Of a stretch of 64,000 bases of DNA, positions 51,870 to 60,547 are shown in pieces. The translations under genes and the position numbers were made by a program. The notes under the pieces were generated by a model. It searched no databases, was not told the DNA's origin, and worked only from the letters and a program-made list of their open reading frames with translations. Source of the stretch: Actinobacteria bacterium IMCC26207 (GTDB lineage: Bacteria > Actinomycetota > Acidimicrobiia > Acidimicrobiales > Microtrichaceae); the NCBI GenBank assembly GCA_001025035.1, contig LCZK01000010.1:558001-622000 (forward strand), given 5' to 3'. How positions within the stretch are numbered: position 1 is the first letter of the stretch; every line of letters begins with the position of its first letter.

Positions 51870-54185
51870 ATGCCTAATTCATCTGCAACGAACACCCGCT
51901 CTGCGACTGGGCATCGCAGGGCTACACCACTCGTACTTGTACTGGTGGCACTGATCGCCGCCGCCGGCGCAGTAGCTGGCATTGTGCTTTTTCAGGACAG
52001 TCCCACTTTGTGGCCCGCCGCTGACGCTGTTTACCGGGCAGCGCTTGTTGGGCTCTGCGCACTAGCCGGATCAAGGGCTAGACGTTGGACCTTGCTCTGG
52101 GGCGGGCTAGTGGCCGCAGCGGCGAGTTATACCCCGAGTCAGTACCTTGCTCTAGTTGCGGCATTGCTGGCCGGTGCAATGCTGGTGTTCAAGTTCCGTC
52201 ATCGCGTTCTTGGCGCAGCCGTTGGCGCACTCTGCGGCTTAGCTGTTCTTGGACTCTCGAGGCCGACCATTTCTGGCATCACTGCCCTAATCGCCGCTGT
52301 GGCAGTACTACCACTACTCGTGACCGGTTACGCACAGTCAAGGACTCAGCCAAGGCGAGTTGTAGCCGCTATCACAGGCATTTTCATACTGCTCGGAGCA
52401 GTGGCACTAGCTACAACCGTTTTCGTGGGGCTGACTCAGCGTTCAGCAGTCGAGGCCGCAGTGGCACAAACCCGAACCGCAGTAGAGATCGCCTCTTCCG
52501 ATTCACCCGAGGGCTCAACTGCTGCGTTTACTCAGGCCAGCGAAAGCTTCAACAAGATTGAATCCACGCTGAACTCATGGTGGTTAGCCCCGGCAAAGGC
52601 AACACCGATACTGGGGCCCAATCTGGAGTTACTCCGAACTGCTGCCCAATCAGGAACCGAGCTCAATCTGGTTGGAAGCACTCTGAGTACCACCGTCACG
52701 AAGGATGCATTGCGCTCCCCGAACGGCGGGGTGAACCTAGCCGAGGTCGAAGCAATACAACTGCCCGTTACGAACGCTGCGGCACAAGTCGATGCAGCGG
52801 TTCAGTCACTAGATGCAAGTAAGTCGCCATGGTTGCTGCCTCCCCTGAACGCAGCATTTTTGGACCTGAGTACCGAACTGAACAATGCAAACGAAACTGC
52901 TCGTACTGCCGAGATGAGCGTCATGCGCCTGCCCAATCTGCTCGGAGCCGATGGCCCGCGCCGATATGTGATGCTGCTCGGCAACCCGGCAGAGTCCAGA
53001 GATATCGGCGGCCACATCGGAAACTGGGCCGAGCTCACCGCTCAGGACGGCATTCTCACGCTTGTGAAAGTTGGTCAGCCCTACGACCTTGCCAGCCCAG
53101 CCACATCGCCGCCTTTGACCCTCAAACCTGGGGCCTACCCGCCCTCGCTTCTGGAACTTCGTCCTCAATATTTCCCCCAGAACTGGGGCGGAACAGCCGA
53201 TTTCCCAACCGTGGCAGCCCTCTCCCAGGAACTCTTTGAGCAGGCCCGTCCCGGCGCAGCTGTAGATGGCGTTATCTATGCCGACCCAGCCGCATTTGCC
53301 GCATTACTGAACTTCACCGGCCCAGAGCCAGTACCCGGTACCAACTTGGTTTTGACCCCCGACAACGCCGAGAAGTTTCTTACCACCGATCAGTTCACCG
53401 TTTTCAAGACCGAGACCCAAGCCAATCAGGTGGTCTCGGACTTGATTGACAAGGTGGTGAGGCAATTTGGAACGACACAGCTCCCCTCTCCGAAATCCTT
53501 GGTCAACACCCTCGGCCCTTTGGTGAAACGAGGAAGTCTGCAGTTCTACTCATTTGACAAGAAGGACCTGCCCCTACTCGAACGGCTAGGACTTACAGGC
53601 AGGGTTCAGAGGCCTGGTAGCGGAGACTTGCTCTCGGTCCTGACTCGTAATGCGAATCCGTCGAAGATTGACGTCTACTTAGAGCGCAAGTCGGAGTACA
53701 TCGTCGACTGGGACCCGCTATCGGGTGACCTGACTGCCAAATTAAAGGTCACTCTGACGAACAATGCGCCCGCCACGGGACTTGCCGACGTGGTAGCTAC
53801 TCAGATTCCAACACTTTCTCCGGGGACAAATCGCACCATCGTGTCAGTACTCAGCCCATGGAAGGTTGACTCTGCAACCTTGGATGGCAAGCTCACGACG
53901 TCCGGCACCCAGCTGGAGCTTGCCGGCATCCTGCGGCATAACGTTCTAGTCGACCTTCCACCAGGGTCAACTCGGGTGATTGAGTTGGAACTACAGGGAA
54001 CCACCGATCAAGAACTGCCGTACACCATTGCTTGGATTGGGCAACCCACCGCAAACCGCACAGATTCTATGAAAATGGAGTTGATCACACAGGAGGTCCG
54101 CAATGGGCAGGGTTCTACGAGTTCGTTCCATCGTTTCGCCGGAGACCAAGACGAACTCTACATTTTTCGGAACTCGGGCCTATGA
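51870..54185 (+). CDS. DUF4012 domain membrane protein
   Basis: 771 residues. The N-terminal ~200 hold five or six membrane spans (from TPLVLVLVALIAAAGAVAGIVL to ITGIFILLGAVALATTVFVGL); a helical stalk (~205-330) follows. The DUF4012 domain begins near RRYVMLLGNPAESRDIGGHIGNWAEL and continues through VDGVIYADPAAFAALLNFTGP. The domain resembles LytR-CpsA-Psr enzymes in the AESR/GG region and is found near polysaccharide genes, but its activity is not established. AAGGA abuts the ATG, which is unusually close. It is on the plus strand between rbfA and infB. Confidence 0.85.
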   Translation: MPNSSATNTRSATGHRRATPLVLVLVALIAAAGAVAGIVLFQDSPTLWPAADAVYRAALVGLCALAGSRARRWTLLWGGLVAAAASYTPSQYLALVAALLAGAMLVFKFRHRVLGAAVGALCGLAVLGLSRPTISGITALIAAVAVLPLLVTGYAQSRTQPRRVVAAITGIFILLGAVALATTVFVGLTQRSAVEAAVAQTRTAVEIASSDSPEGSTAAFTQASESFNKIESTLNSWWLAPAKATPILGPNLELLRTAAQSGTELNLVGSTLSTTVTKDALRSPNGGVNLAEVEAIQLPVTNAAAQVDAAVQSLDASKSPWLLPPLNAAFLDLSTELNNANETARTAEMSVMRLPNLLGADGPRRYVMLLGNPAESRDIGGHIGNWAELTAQDGILTLVKVGQPYDLASPATSPPLTLKPGAYPPSLLELRPQYFPQNWGGTADFPTVAALSQELFEQARPGAAVDGVIYADPAAFAALLNFTGPEPVPGTNLVLTPDNAEKFLTTDQFTVFKTETQANQVVSDLIDKVVRQFGTTQLPSPKSLVNTLGPLVKRGSLQFYSFDKKDLPLLERLGLTGRVQRPGSGDLLSVLTRNANPSKIDVYLERKSEYIVDWDPLSGDLTAKLKVTLTNNAPATGLADVVATQIPTLSPGTNRTIVSVLSPWKVDSATLDGKLTTSGTQLELAGILRHNVLVDLPPGSTRVIELELQGTTDQELPYTIAWIGQPTANRTDSMKMELITQEVRNGQGSTSSFHRFAGDQDELYIFRNSGL

Positions 54186-54227
54186 GGGCAGCGAATGCTG
54201 TAATGACAAATATTTCGAAAGAATTGC

Positions 54228-54257
54228 TGGACATCGTTCAGTGTTTTGCATGATAAT
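54228..54257 (+). promoter_or_regulatory. Promoter of the Thr-rich lipoprotein gene
   Basis: TGGACA (54228-54233) and GATAAT (54252-54257) each match the sigma-70-type consensus at 5 of 6 positions with an 18-bp spacer, in an AT-richer stretch 63 nt before the ATG. Confidence 0.6.
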
Positions 54258-54320
54258 AAAAGGACTTGTGTTGCGCGGGGTAGCACATAACGGCGAAATT
54301 CATTGCTTCCTAGGGGGATC

Positions 54321-54776
54321 ATGAACATCACAGCTCTCACTCGAAATCGTCTCCTTCTGCCCGGGCTTGTTGCTCTGATGGCTGGACTTGCAGTTGCATG
54401 CCCGGGGCCAACCCCGACGCCAACAACTACCACCACCTCGACAACTACGGCATCAACCACCACAACTACCATTGATCCAAACTGTGGTGCGTATACACCT
54501 ACCAACGTTGCTCTCAGCTCAAGTACTGCTTCTGCGGGTGGCGGCATCAACGTCTCAGGTACTAGCGAACCCGGCAAGCTTGTCGTCATCACGCTTCGTT
54601 CCGTGGCTACGGGATCAGTTGTCAACCCCAACACCACAGCAACGGTTCAGCCCAACGGGACTTGGACTACACCACTCACCCTGCCTGGTTCACTAGCAGC
54701 GGGCGATTGGGATGTACTTGCAACTGCTCAAGGTTGCACAGCACAAGCCTCGGCCCAGCTGACCATTGTTCCCTGA
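54321..54776 (+). CDS. Small Thr-rich lipoprotein with Ig-like domain
   Basis: 151 residues. The signal peptide LLLPGLVALMAGLAVAC ends in a lipobox Cys, followed by a Pro/Thr linker (PTPTPTTTTTSTTTAS) and a ~95-residue beta-rich domain (VALSSSTASAGGGINVSGTSEPGKLVVITL ... LAAGDWDVLATAQGC) with two cysteines (after DPN and in QGC) that may form a disulphide. The domain looks Ig-like, as in adhesin or cell-surface repeats. GGGGG lies just upstream of ATG 54321. Its own promoter and terminator make it a single transcription unit. No close family recognised. Confidence 0.75.
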   Translation: MNITALTRNRLLLPGLVALMAGLAVACPGPTPTPTTTTTSTTTASTTTTTIDPNCGAYTPTNVALSSSTASAGGGINVSGTSEPGKLVVITLRSVATGSVVNPNTTATVQPNGTWTTPLTLPGSLAAGDWDVLATAQGCTAQASAQLTIVP

Positions 54777-54811
54777 TTCAGGGATCATCTGATCCATATC
54801 AAGAACTACGA

Positions 54812-54855
54812 GAAAGAACCCCGCTGGCTTCGGCCAGTGGGGTTCTTTCGTTTTG
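54812..54855 (+). terminator. Intrinsic terminator after the lipoprotein gene
   Basis: GAAAGAACCCCGCTGGC, a TTCG loop, and the complementary arm ending GGGGTTCTTTC make a 17-bp stem with one G-U pair, followed by GTTTTG. It lies 35 nt after the stop and between convergent genes; the minus-strand copy lacks a U-run but may still slow infB transcripts. Confidence 0.9.
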
Positions 54856-54917
54856 CACATCAAGCAGAAGCTAGAGCAACCAGGGTCTTTAGGGATCTTG
54901 GTCTAGCTCCAGAAGAT

Positions 54918-57900
54918 CTAGGTGCGAGGGATTTCGCGCAACTCGAAGGTCTCGATGATGTCACCGGACTTCAAGTCCTGGAAGTCTGACAAGCCAATGC
55001 CACACTCATATCCAGAGGAAACCTCACGGACGTCATCCTTGAAGCGACGCAGCGAACTGACTTCGCCCTTCCAAAGGATGTTTCCATCTCGCAAGAAGCG
55101 CACCTTTGAGTTCCTAGTGATCACACCAGACTGCACCAAGCAGCCAGCCACAGAACCGATCTTTGGCACCTTAAAGACCTCACGGACTTCGGCATCGCCA
55201 GTCACGATCTCTTCGTACTCCGGCTCAAGCATGCCGATCATTGCTGATTCGACGTCTTCAAGAAGCTTGTAGATGACCTCGTAGGTTCGAATCTCAACGC
55301 CCTCGGCTGCAGCTAGGTCTCTGGCCTGCCGGCTGGGTCGGACGTTGAACCCGATGAGGGTCGCGTCTGAGGTTGCAGCAAGAGCAATATCTGACTCGGA
55401 GATTCCACCGACCCCACGAAGAACAAATGCAACCTTTACTTCTGGTCGTTCAAGCTTGTGAAGACTCTCGGTCAGTGCTTCGAGTGAACCCTGGGCATCT
55501 GCTTTGACGATGAGGTTGAGATTGCTCTGCTCGCCCGCTTGGATCTGAGCAAAAATATCTTCGAGGCGAGCGCCTTGAAGGCTGACGGAGGAGTCTCTTC
55601 CCCTGGCAGCTTCTCGGTGCCAACGCTCACGCGTTTCCGCCACTGAGCGAGCTTTGCGCTCATCAGGGGCAACAATAAAGTCGTCCCCAGCAAAGGCGAT
55701 GTCTGAAAGACCGAGCACCTCTACTGGCGTTCCGGGTAGAGCCTCTTTCACTTGCTCGCCGTGGTCGTTGATCAGTGCGCGAATTCGACCCCATGCTGGA
55801 CCGGCAACAAGCGGGTCGCCTACATGCAACGTTCCATGCTGCACCAGAATCGATGCGACTGGACCACGACCAATATCTAGGTGCGCTTCTAGGACGACTC
55901 CACGTGCACGACCAACTGGACTTCCACGAAGGTCCTCAACTTCTGCAACCAGCAAGAGCGTGTCGAGCAATTCGTCAATTCCAGTGCCGACCAGCGCAGA
56001 CACCTCTACCACCACGGTGTCTCCGCCCCAAGATTCGGGCACAAGCTCATGTTCAGCGAGCTGCTGCAGCACACGATTGGGATCTGCGCCCTCTCGGTCG
56101 ATCTTGTTCATTGCGACAACGATTGGCACCTCGGCCGCACGAGCGTGAGCAATTGCCTCAATCGTTTGGGGCATCACACCGTCATCTGCAGCAACGACGA
56201 GAACAACAATGTCTGTCGCCTCAGCACCACGGGCTCGCATAGCGGTGAACGCCTCGTGGCCAGGAGTATCAATGAACGTCAGGGAATGCCCGTTCTTTTC
56301 GACTTGATATGCGCCGATGTGCTGTGTAATTCCACCGGCCTCACCTGCAACAACATTCGCATCGCGAATCTTGTCTAGAAGTTTGGTCTTACCGTGGTCA
56401 ACGTGGCCCATCACAGTGATTACTGGCGCACGAGTAGGCCATGACTCGTAATTCTCATCGTCGTCCTCGGGAACTTCGAGCACCTTCTGAAGCTCGACCT
56501 CTTGTTCTTGGCCAAGGTCAACGAGCGAAATCTCGGCTCCAACCTCTGCAGCAAAGAGTTCGATCATTTCATCGGGTAGCGACTGTGTTGCAGTCACCAT
56601 CTCGCCCTGCTGCAACAAGAAACGCACAACATCGGCCGCAGTACGATTCAACCTGGCGCTCAAGTCCTGCGGAGTTGAGCCACGCTCAATCACGACTACG
56701 CCCTCTGGCACCGGAGCGCTAGCAGGCGTATAGGTCGGGATGTCCATTGGCTGGAGTTCTTCGCGGTTACGACGTCGACGGCCCTTGCGCCGCGGTGGGC
56801 GCTGCTGAGGTCCACCTGGACGACCACCACCGGGACGGCCACCACCTGGTGCGCCACCGGGTCCACCGCCGGGAGTTGCTCCGGGGGCTGCAAATCCGCC
56901 AGCAGCAGGTCGATTGAAACCGCCACCTGAGGGTGCACCACCTGGGGAGGATCCACCGCGGTTTGAGTCACCTGCAGTGCGACCGGGACCACCCGGTCCA
57001 CGACCTGACGGGGATGGTCCTCTGCCACCAAGCCCCGGTGGAGGCGGAATCGGCTTTCCTGTAAGCGAACGAGGCGGGCCTGGGGGCGGCGGGATGACCT
57101 TGCCGCTGCTCGACACGGGAGCGCCGATGCTGGCTTCTGTTGAATCCGTCTCAGGTTCCGTTTGCGCAGCAGCATCCGCATCTGGCGAAGCTTTGTCTAC
57201 TGCTGGGCTAACTGGTTCTGCAGCTGCTGCAGGAGCGACCGTTGTAGGAGCTGGCTCTGCAGTCTCTGGAGCGGCAGTCTCTGGAGCGGCAGTGACTGGA
57301 GCGGCAGTATTTGGTGCGGCAGTTGTTGAAGCGGCGGGTTCTGGAGCCTGCTGTGGCTCTACTGGGGCTGACTCGCTGGGCTTTGGAGCAACAGGTGCTT
57401 GAGCAGGCGCTGATGCTGCCGGTCGAGCTGGAGCAGGCTTTGAGGAGATCACCTTGCGAGGAGCCGCTGCAGGTACCACCTCTGGCTCGACTGCCTCGGG
57501 TGTTTGCTCTGAATCGGGGGTTAGCTCTGAATCGCTTGCTTCGGCACCCTCAGAGAGCGACTCTGCGGCGGGCGCAGTTGCAACCTTGGCAGTCGAAGGC
57601 CGAAGTGCCGGTGCCTCGGATTCGGCCGCAGCGGCTTCTACTGGATCGCCTGGGTCCTCGGCTGCGGTCGCTGTTGAGGTGGCCTTTGAGGTTGCGGGCT
57701 TTGCCGCAGCCTTTGACGCTGCCGACTTCTTTGCTGGAGCCTTCTTGGCAGGCGCCTTCTTGGCCGCAGCTTTCTTAGCTGGTGCCTTCTTGACTGCTTC
57801 GGGCTCTTCTGGCTGCTGCTCCCGAATCAGCCCGTCACGTTTGGCCCTGCGCCGCACACCGTCTGCATAGGCGTCGTCTAGCGAAGAGGAGTGACTCTTG

Positions 57901-58025
57901 ACGCCATATCCGAGCGCGTCGCAGATATCCATGCACTCTTTGTTGGTGAGACCGAGCTCTTTTGCTAGCTCGTGCACTCGTTGCTTTGCCAAGACGTTCC
58001 GTTCGTTCTGTGAAGTAATGCTCAC
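54918..58025 (-). CDS. infB: Translation initiation factor IF-2
   Basis: A GTPase delivering fMet-tRNA to the 30S subunit. 1,035 residues: IF2_N ([23 protein letters not shown]), a ~380-residue linker first Ala/Lys-rich ([12 protein letters not shown]), then Pro/Ala and Gly/Pro/Arg-rich, then the second IF2_N, the G domain ([27 protein letters not shown]) and domains II-IV. GTG 58025 has GGA 8 nt upstream and overlaps the stop of the ylxR remnant (GTGA). TTG 57992 and TTG 58055 are alternatives. Confidence 0.96.
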   Translation of the reverse strand: MSITSQNERNVLAKQRVHELAKELGLTNKECMDICDALGYGVKSHSSSLDDAYADGVRRRAKRDGLIREQQPEEPEAVKKAPAKKAAAKKAPAKKAPAKKSAASKAAAKPATSKATSTATAAEDPGDPVEAAAAESEAPALRPSTAKVATAPAAESLSEGAEASDSELTPDSEQTPEAVEPEVVPAAAPRKVISSKPAPARPAASAPAQAPVAPKPSESAPVEPQQAPEPAASTTAAPNTAAPVTAAPETAAPETAEPAPTTVAPAAAAEPVSPAVDKASPDADAAAQTEPETDSTEASIGAPVSSSGKVIPPPPGPPRSLTGKPIPPPPGLGGRGPSPSGRGPGGPGRTAGDSNRGGSSPGGAPSGGGFNRPAAGGFAAPGATPGGGPGGAPGGGRPGGGRPGGPQQRPPRRKGRRRRNREELQPMDIPTYTPASAPVPEGVVVIERGSTPQDLSARLNRTAADVVRFLLQQGEMVTATQSLPDEMIELFAAEVGAEISLVDLGQEQEVELQKVLEVPEDDDENYESWPTRAPVITVMGHVDHGKTKLLDKIRDANVVAGEAGGITQHIGAYQVEKNGHSLTFIDTPGHEAFTAMRARGAEATDIVVLVVAADDGVMPQTIEAIAHARAAEVPIVVAMNKIDREGADPNRVLQQLAEHELVPESWGGDTVVVEVSALVGTGIDELLDTLLLVAEVEDLRGSPVGRARGVVLEAHLDIGRGPVASILVQHGTLHVGDPLVAGPAWGRIRALINDHGEQVKEALPGTPVEVLGLSDIAFAGDDFIVAPDERKARSVAETRERWHREAARGRDSSVSLQGARLEDIFAQIQAGEQSNLNLIVKADAQGSLEALTESLHKLERPEVKVAFVLRGVGGISESDIALAATSDATLIGFNVRPSRQARDLAAAEGVEIRTYEVIYKLLEDVESAMIGMLEPEYEEIVTGDAEVREVFKVPKIGSVAGCLVQSGVITRNSKVRFLRDGNILWKGEVSSLRRFKDDVREVSSGYECGIGLSDFQDLKSGDIIETFELREIPRT

Positions 58026-58215
58026 CGGGTGATCCGGTGAAGTTCCCGACAGCAAACCTGTAGAGGCTCGCGCGTGATCGGGGCGCCGGACGCTGCCGAC
58101 AATTGCCTATTCTTTCACGGATCGCAGCCCGGCACGAACTGCATAAGAGAATCGCATCGGGGCGACTCCCCCGCCTCGCAGCCTAAACAGACTCTCCCCG
58201 TGGATTTATTGAGCT
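58022..58215 (-). pseudogene. Decayed ylxR-like (DUF448) remnant
   Basis: One minus-strand frame between nusA and infB reads RVCLGC at 58195-58178, then SLMQFV, an in-frame TGA at 58117-58115, and then GAPITREPLQVC before a TGA that overlaps the infB GTG. YlxR proteins carry RxCxGCR, a LLRFV-type segment and a GRGAY(L)xxxxxC motif in that order and normally occupy this slot. No usable start codon exists, the length is ~65 rather than ~90 codons, and the middle is missing. This is inference from weak similarity plus position; chance is possible. Confidence 0.35.
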
Positions 58216-58218
58216 TGA

Positions 58219-59571
58219 TCAGGCCTCGGGAGCTGAATCCGGGCCTGAGTCCTCCGCAGCGGCTTCAGATTCCTCTGCAATCTCTTCAAGTTCGGCCTCT
58301 TCCTCATCTACCTCAAGTTCAGCAATGAGTTCAGAGACCTCTTCGATCGCCTCAGCAATCTCTGCATCGAGTACTTCCTCGATCGCCTCCTCGACAATTT
58401 CGAGCTCAATTTCTTCGATTGCCGCGACAAGTTGAAGCTCTGGCACCGAGTTCTCTCGGTTCTGCATGGCTGACCACTCCTCGACAGTCAACGGAGCGCT
58501 TCCGTCCGCTGGCTTCCAGAGTTGCTCGCCCTCGCTCGTCGCAATCCACTCGCCTTCGGCATAGGAATCGTTTGCGTATGTGCGCTCGTAGGCCTCTTGT
58601 TCGGCCACATCTGACTCGCTGCGTATGTCCACACGGAATCCGGTCAGCCGAGTCGCTAGGCGCGCATTCTGGCCCTCTTTGCCGATTGCAAGCGAGAGTT
58701 GGAAATCAGGCACAATCACATCAGCTACGCGCTTTTCGAAGTCGATCCGGACCTCTTTGACCTTGGCTGGCTGGAGTGCCTTCATCACAAAGTCGCTGGG
58801 ATCATCCGAGAAGGGAACAATGTCAATCTTCTCTCCCTTTAACTCCGTCACAACCATGCGAACACGAGCCCCTCGAGCGCCAACGCAAGATCCAACTGGA
58901 TCGACGTTCTGATCGTTCGACCAGACTGCAATCTTGGTACGGTGCCCAGGTTCACGAGCACAGGCCTTGATCTCGACAACACCCTCGGCAATCTCGGGAA
59001 CTTCGAGCTCAAAAAGTCGCTTGATCAGACCGGGATGAGTACGTGACACCACAATCTGCGGGCCCTTGGCCGTGCGGCGAACCTCGACGATGTAGGCCTT
59101 GACGCGATCTCCTGGCTCAGGCCGCTCATAATTGACTTGCTCAGACTGAGGGAGCAGTGCTTCGACACGGCCCAGATCCAACAAGGTGTAGCGAGAGTCC
59201 GACTGCTGGATGATTCCCGTAACGATGTCACCCTCTCGGCCGGCATACTCTTCATATTTCTGCTCACGCTCCGCCTCGCGGATCCTCTGAGTCATGACCT
59301 GCCGAGTGGTGGTTGCGGCTATGCGGCCAAAGTCATCGGGGGTGACGTCAAACTCTTCCCCATAGGGCTCGCCATCCTCGTCGACCTCTTGAGCAAACAC
59401 CGTGATCTCAAAGGTTTCGGTGTCGATACTGACCCAAGCAAAGCCGAGTGCATCGGGCTGCTTCTTATAGGCGGTGGTCAGTGCCTCGGCTAGAGCCGAG
59501 TACAAGGTGTCTACTGAAATATTGCGCTCGGTTGCTAATGCTTGTAGCGCTTCATTCATCTCTGAACTCAT
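58219..59571 (-). CDS. nusA: Transcription termination/antitermination protein NusA
   Basis: It binds RNA polymerase and nascent RNA in pausing, termination and rRNA antitermination. 450 residues: N-terminal domain (MNEALQALATERNISVDTLYSALAEALTTAYKK), S1 (GDIVTGIIQQSDSRYTLLDLG), KH1 (GSCVGARGARVRMVVTEL) and KH2 (LSLAIGKEGQNARLATRLTG). Instead of stopping near 340-350, it has a ~110-residue tail, the last ~75 very acidic (EIVEEAIEEVLDAEIAEAIE). GTGAGG precedes ATG 59571. Confidence 0.96.
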   Translation of the reverse strand: MSSEMNEALQALATERNISVDTLYSALAEALTTAYKKQPDALGFAWVSIDTETFEITVFAQEVDEDGEPYGEEFDVTPDDFGRIAATTTRQVMTQRIREAEREQKYEEYAGREGDIVTGIIQQSDSRYTLLDLGRVEALLPQSEQVNYERPEPGDRVKAYIVEVRRTAKGPQIVVSRTHPGLIKRLFELEVPEIAEGVVEIKACAREPGHRTKIAVWSNDQNVDPVGSCVGARGARVRMVVTELKGEKIDIVPFSDDPSDFVMKALQPAKVKEVRIDFEKRVADVIVPDFQLSLAIGKEGQNARLATRLTGFRVDIRSESDVAEQEAYERTYANDSYAEGEWIATSEGEQLWKPADGSAPLTVEEWSAMQNRENSVPELQLVAAIEEIELEIVEEAIEEVLDAEIAEAIEEVSELIAELEVDEEEAELEEIAEESEAAAEDSGPDSAPEA

Positions 59572-59602
59572 GAGATTGCCTCACTCTTTGTTGTGAATTC
59601 GG

Positions 59603-59658
59603 GTGTTGTGAACAGTGTTGTTGGGAACTGTGTTGTTCTGAACAGTGCTGTTGGAACT
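59603..59658. repeat. Two imperfect ~28-bp repeats between rimP and nusA
   Basis: GTGTTGTgaacagtgttgtt-type units at 59603-59629 and 59630-59658 repeat the pattern TGAACAGTG(T/C)TGTTG(G)GAACT. The 100-bp gap has no gene; in the mRNA this is an AAC-rich, little-structured leader before nusA. Confidence 0.55.
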
Positions 59659-59671
59659 GCAGTACCTGACA

Positions 59672-60289
59672 TCAGCCTTCCTCTCCTGAAAGCTGCGTCT
59701 TGCTGGGCTTCTTGCCTGTAGCACTGGCCTTTTTGGCTGTAGTGCTGGGCTTCTTGCTTGTAGCACTGGGCTTCTTGCTTGTCGCACTGGACTTATTGGC
59801 TGGTCGCCCAGGACGAGAACCTTTGCCCGGCTTTGGCGCAGCGTCACCAACAAAGTGGGTCTTCGCCCGCTCGATATCGCTGAGCTGTAGCACTCGGCTG
59901 CTGCCGTCCTCGAAGCGAACCTCACAAGTTGCCTCGTCTGCCGCAATCAACGTGCCGTCCACGCGTCGCTCCCCTTCAACCGAGGGGCGAGTCTTGATTT
60001 TGACCTCTCGGCCAATTGCGGAGGCAAAGTGCATCGGTGTCCGAAGGTTTCGTTCGAGGCCCGGGCTAGATACTTCCAACGTATAGGCGCTCGAGATGAT
60101 GTCTGCCTCGTCAAGCAGATTCGAAATCCGACGAGTGGCTTGAGTAATTGCCCCTAAATCGATGCCACCTGGACGATCAAGCAAGACCCGTAGATTGCCG
60201 CCCGAGTAGTCCAAGTCATAGAGAGACAACTCAAGTTCTGCGAGCACAGGAGCAATCAGGACGCCAAGACGGTCAGCTTGTGCACTCAT
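59672..60289 (-). CDS. rimP: Ribosome maturation factor RimP with Lys-rich tail
   Basis: RimP acts in 30S assembly. 205 residues: the core (LGVLIAPVLAELELSLYDLDYSGGNLRVLLD ... YTLEVSSPGLERNL ... FEDGSSRVLQLSDIERAKTHF) is followed by ~45 residues with four heptad repeats of the type SATSKKP, resembling histone H1-like tails. ATG 60289 has AAAGGA 8 nt upstream; a frame from 60406 adds unrelated residues. It heads the nusA-infB operon. Confidence 0.95.
   Translation of the reverse strand: MSAQADRLGVLIAPVLAELELSLYDLDYSGGNLRVLLDRPGGIDLGAITQATRRISNLLDEADIISSAYTLEVSSPGLERNLRTPMHFASAIGREVKIKTRPSVEGERRVDGTLIAADEATCEVRFEDGSSRVLQLSDIERAKTHFVGDAAPKPGKGSRPGRPANKSSATSKKPSATSKKPSTTAKKASATGKKPSKTQLSGEEG
59706..59789. 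repeat. Four 21-bp tandem repeats in rimP
   Basis: Four 21-bp units (e.g. GGCTTCTTGCTTGTAGCACTG), plus a partial fifth, encode SATSKKP-type heptapeptides in the C-terminal tail. Units 3 and 4 differ at one base, so they are recent copies. Confidence 0.9.
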
Positions 60290-60420
60290 GTTGTAGTCCT
60301 TTCGTTCTCGGTCTGCAGTGGAGATGGGAATCGTGTTCGGTAACGCGTTCCGCCCGACCGCAGCAAAGACAAGGAGGACCCTCATCTCGGCTGTCAGGCG
60401 CTCCAACTCTTCAGCACCAT

Positions 60421-60446
60421 AGAAAAAGCGCGGGCAGTGCCCACGC
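60421..60446 (-). terminator. Intrinsic terminator between proS and rimP
   Basis: GCGUGGGC-ACU-GCCCGCGC on the minus strand is an 8-bp stem with one U-G pair followed by UUUUUCU, 102 nt after the proS stop. It would end the proS transcript. As it lies 132 nt before rimP, the rimP promoter must be downstream of it, unless a promoter just upstream makes it an attenuator. Confidence 0.8.
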
Positions 60447-60547
60447 CTTGCGGACTTCCGGAAAGCATGAACTATAGGCGAACGAGCGGTGTCAACGGTA
60501 GAACCGGCATCAAACCCACTATCAACCCGTACAAAACTGCCGATCTA

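Noticed and set aside
54158-54637. 159-residue minus-strand frame opposite the lipoprotein
   Set aside because: It is the antisense shadow of the Thr-rich linker (Val-rich run from reversed Thr codons) and reaches into another gene's end.
56696-57870. Several long frames antisense to the infB linker
   Set aside because: Low-complexity Ala/Pro/Gly codons leave all frames open; no start context or family similarity.
59581-59946. 121-residue frame across the rimP tail and the rimP-nusA gap
   Set aside because: It overlaps rimP in another frame; its N-rich end comes from the short noncoding repeat.
60471-60495. TTGACA...TATAGT promoter upstream of rimP
   Set aside because: The spacer is 13 bp, too short for a standard sigma-70-type promoter; kept only as a possibility in the findings.
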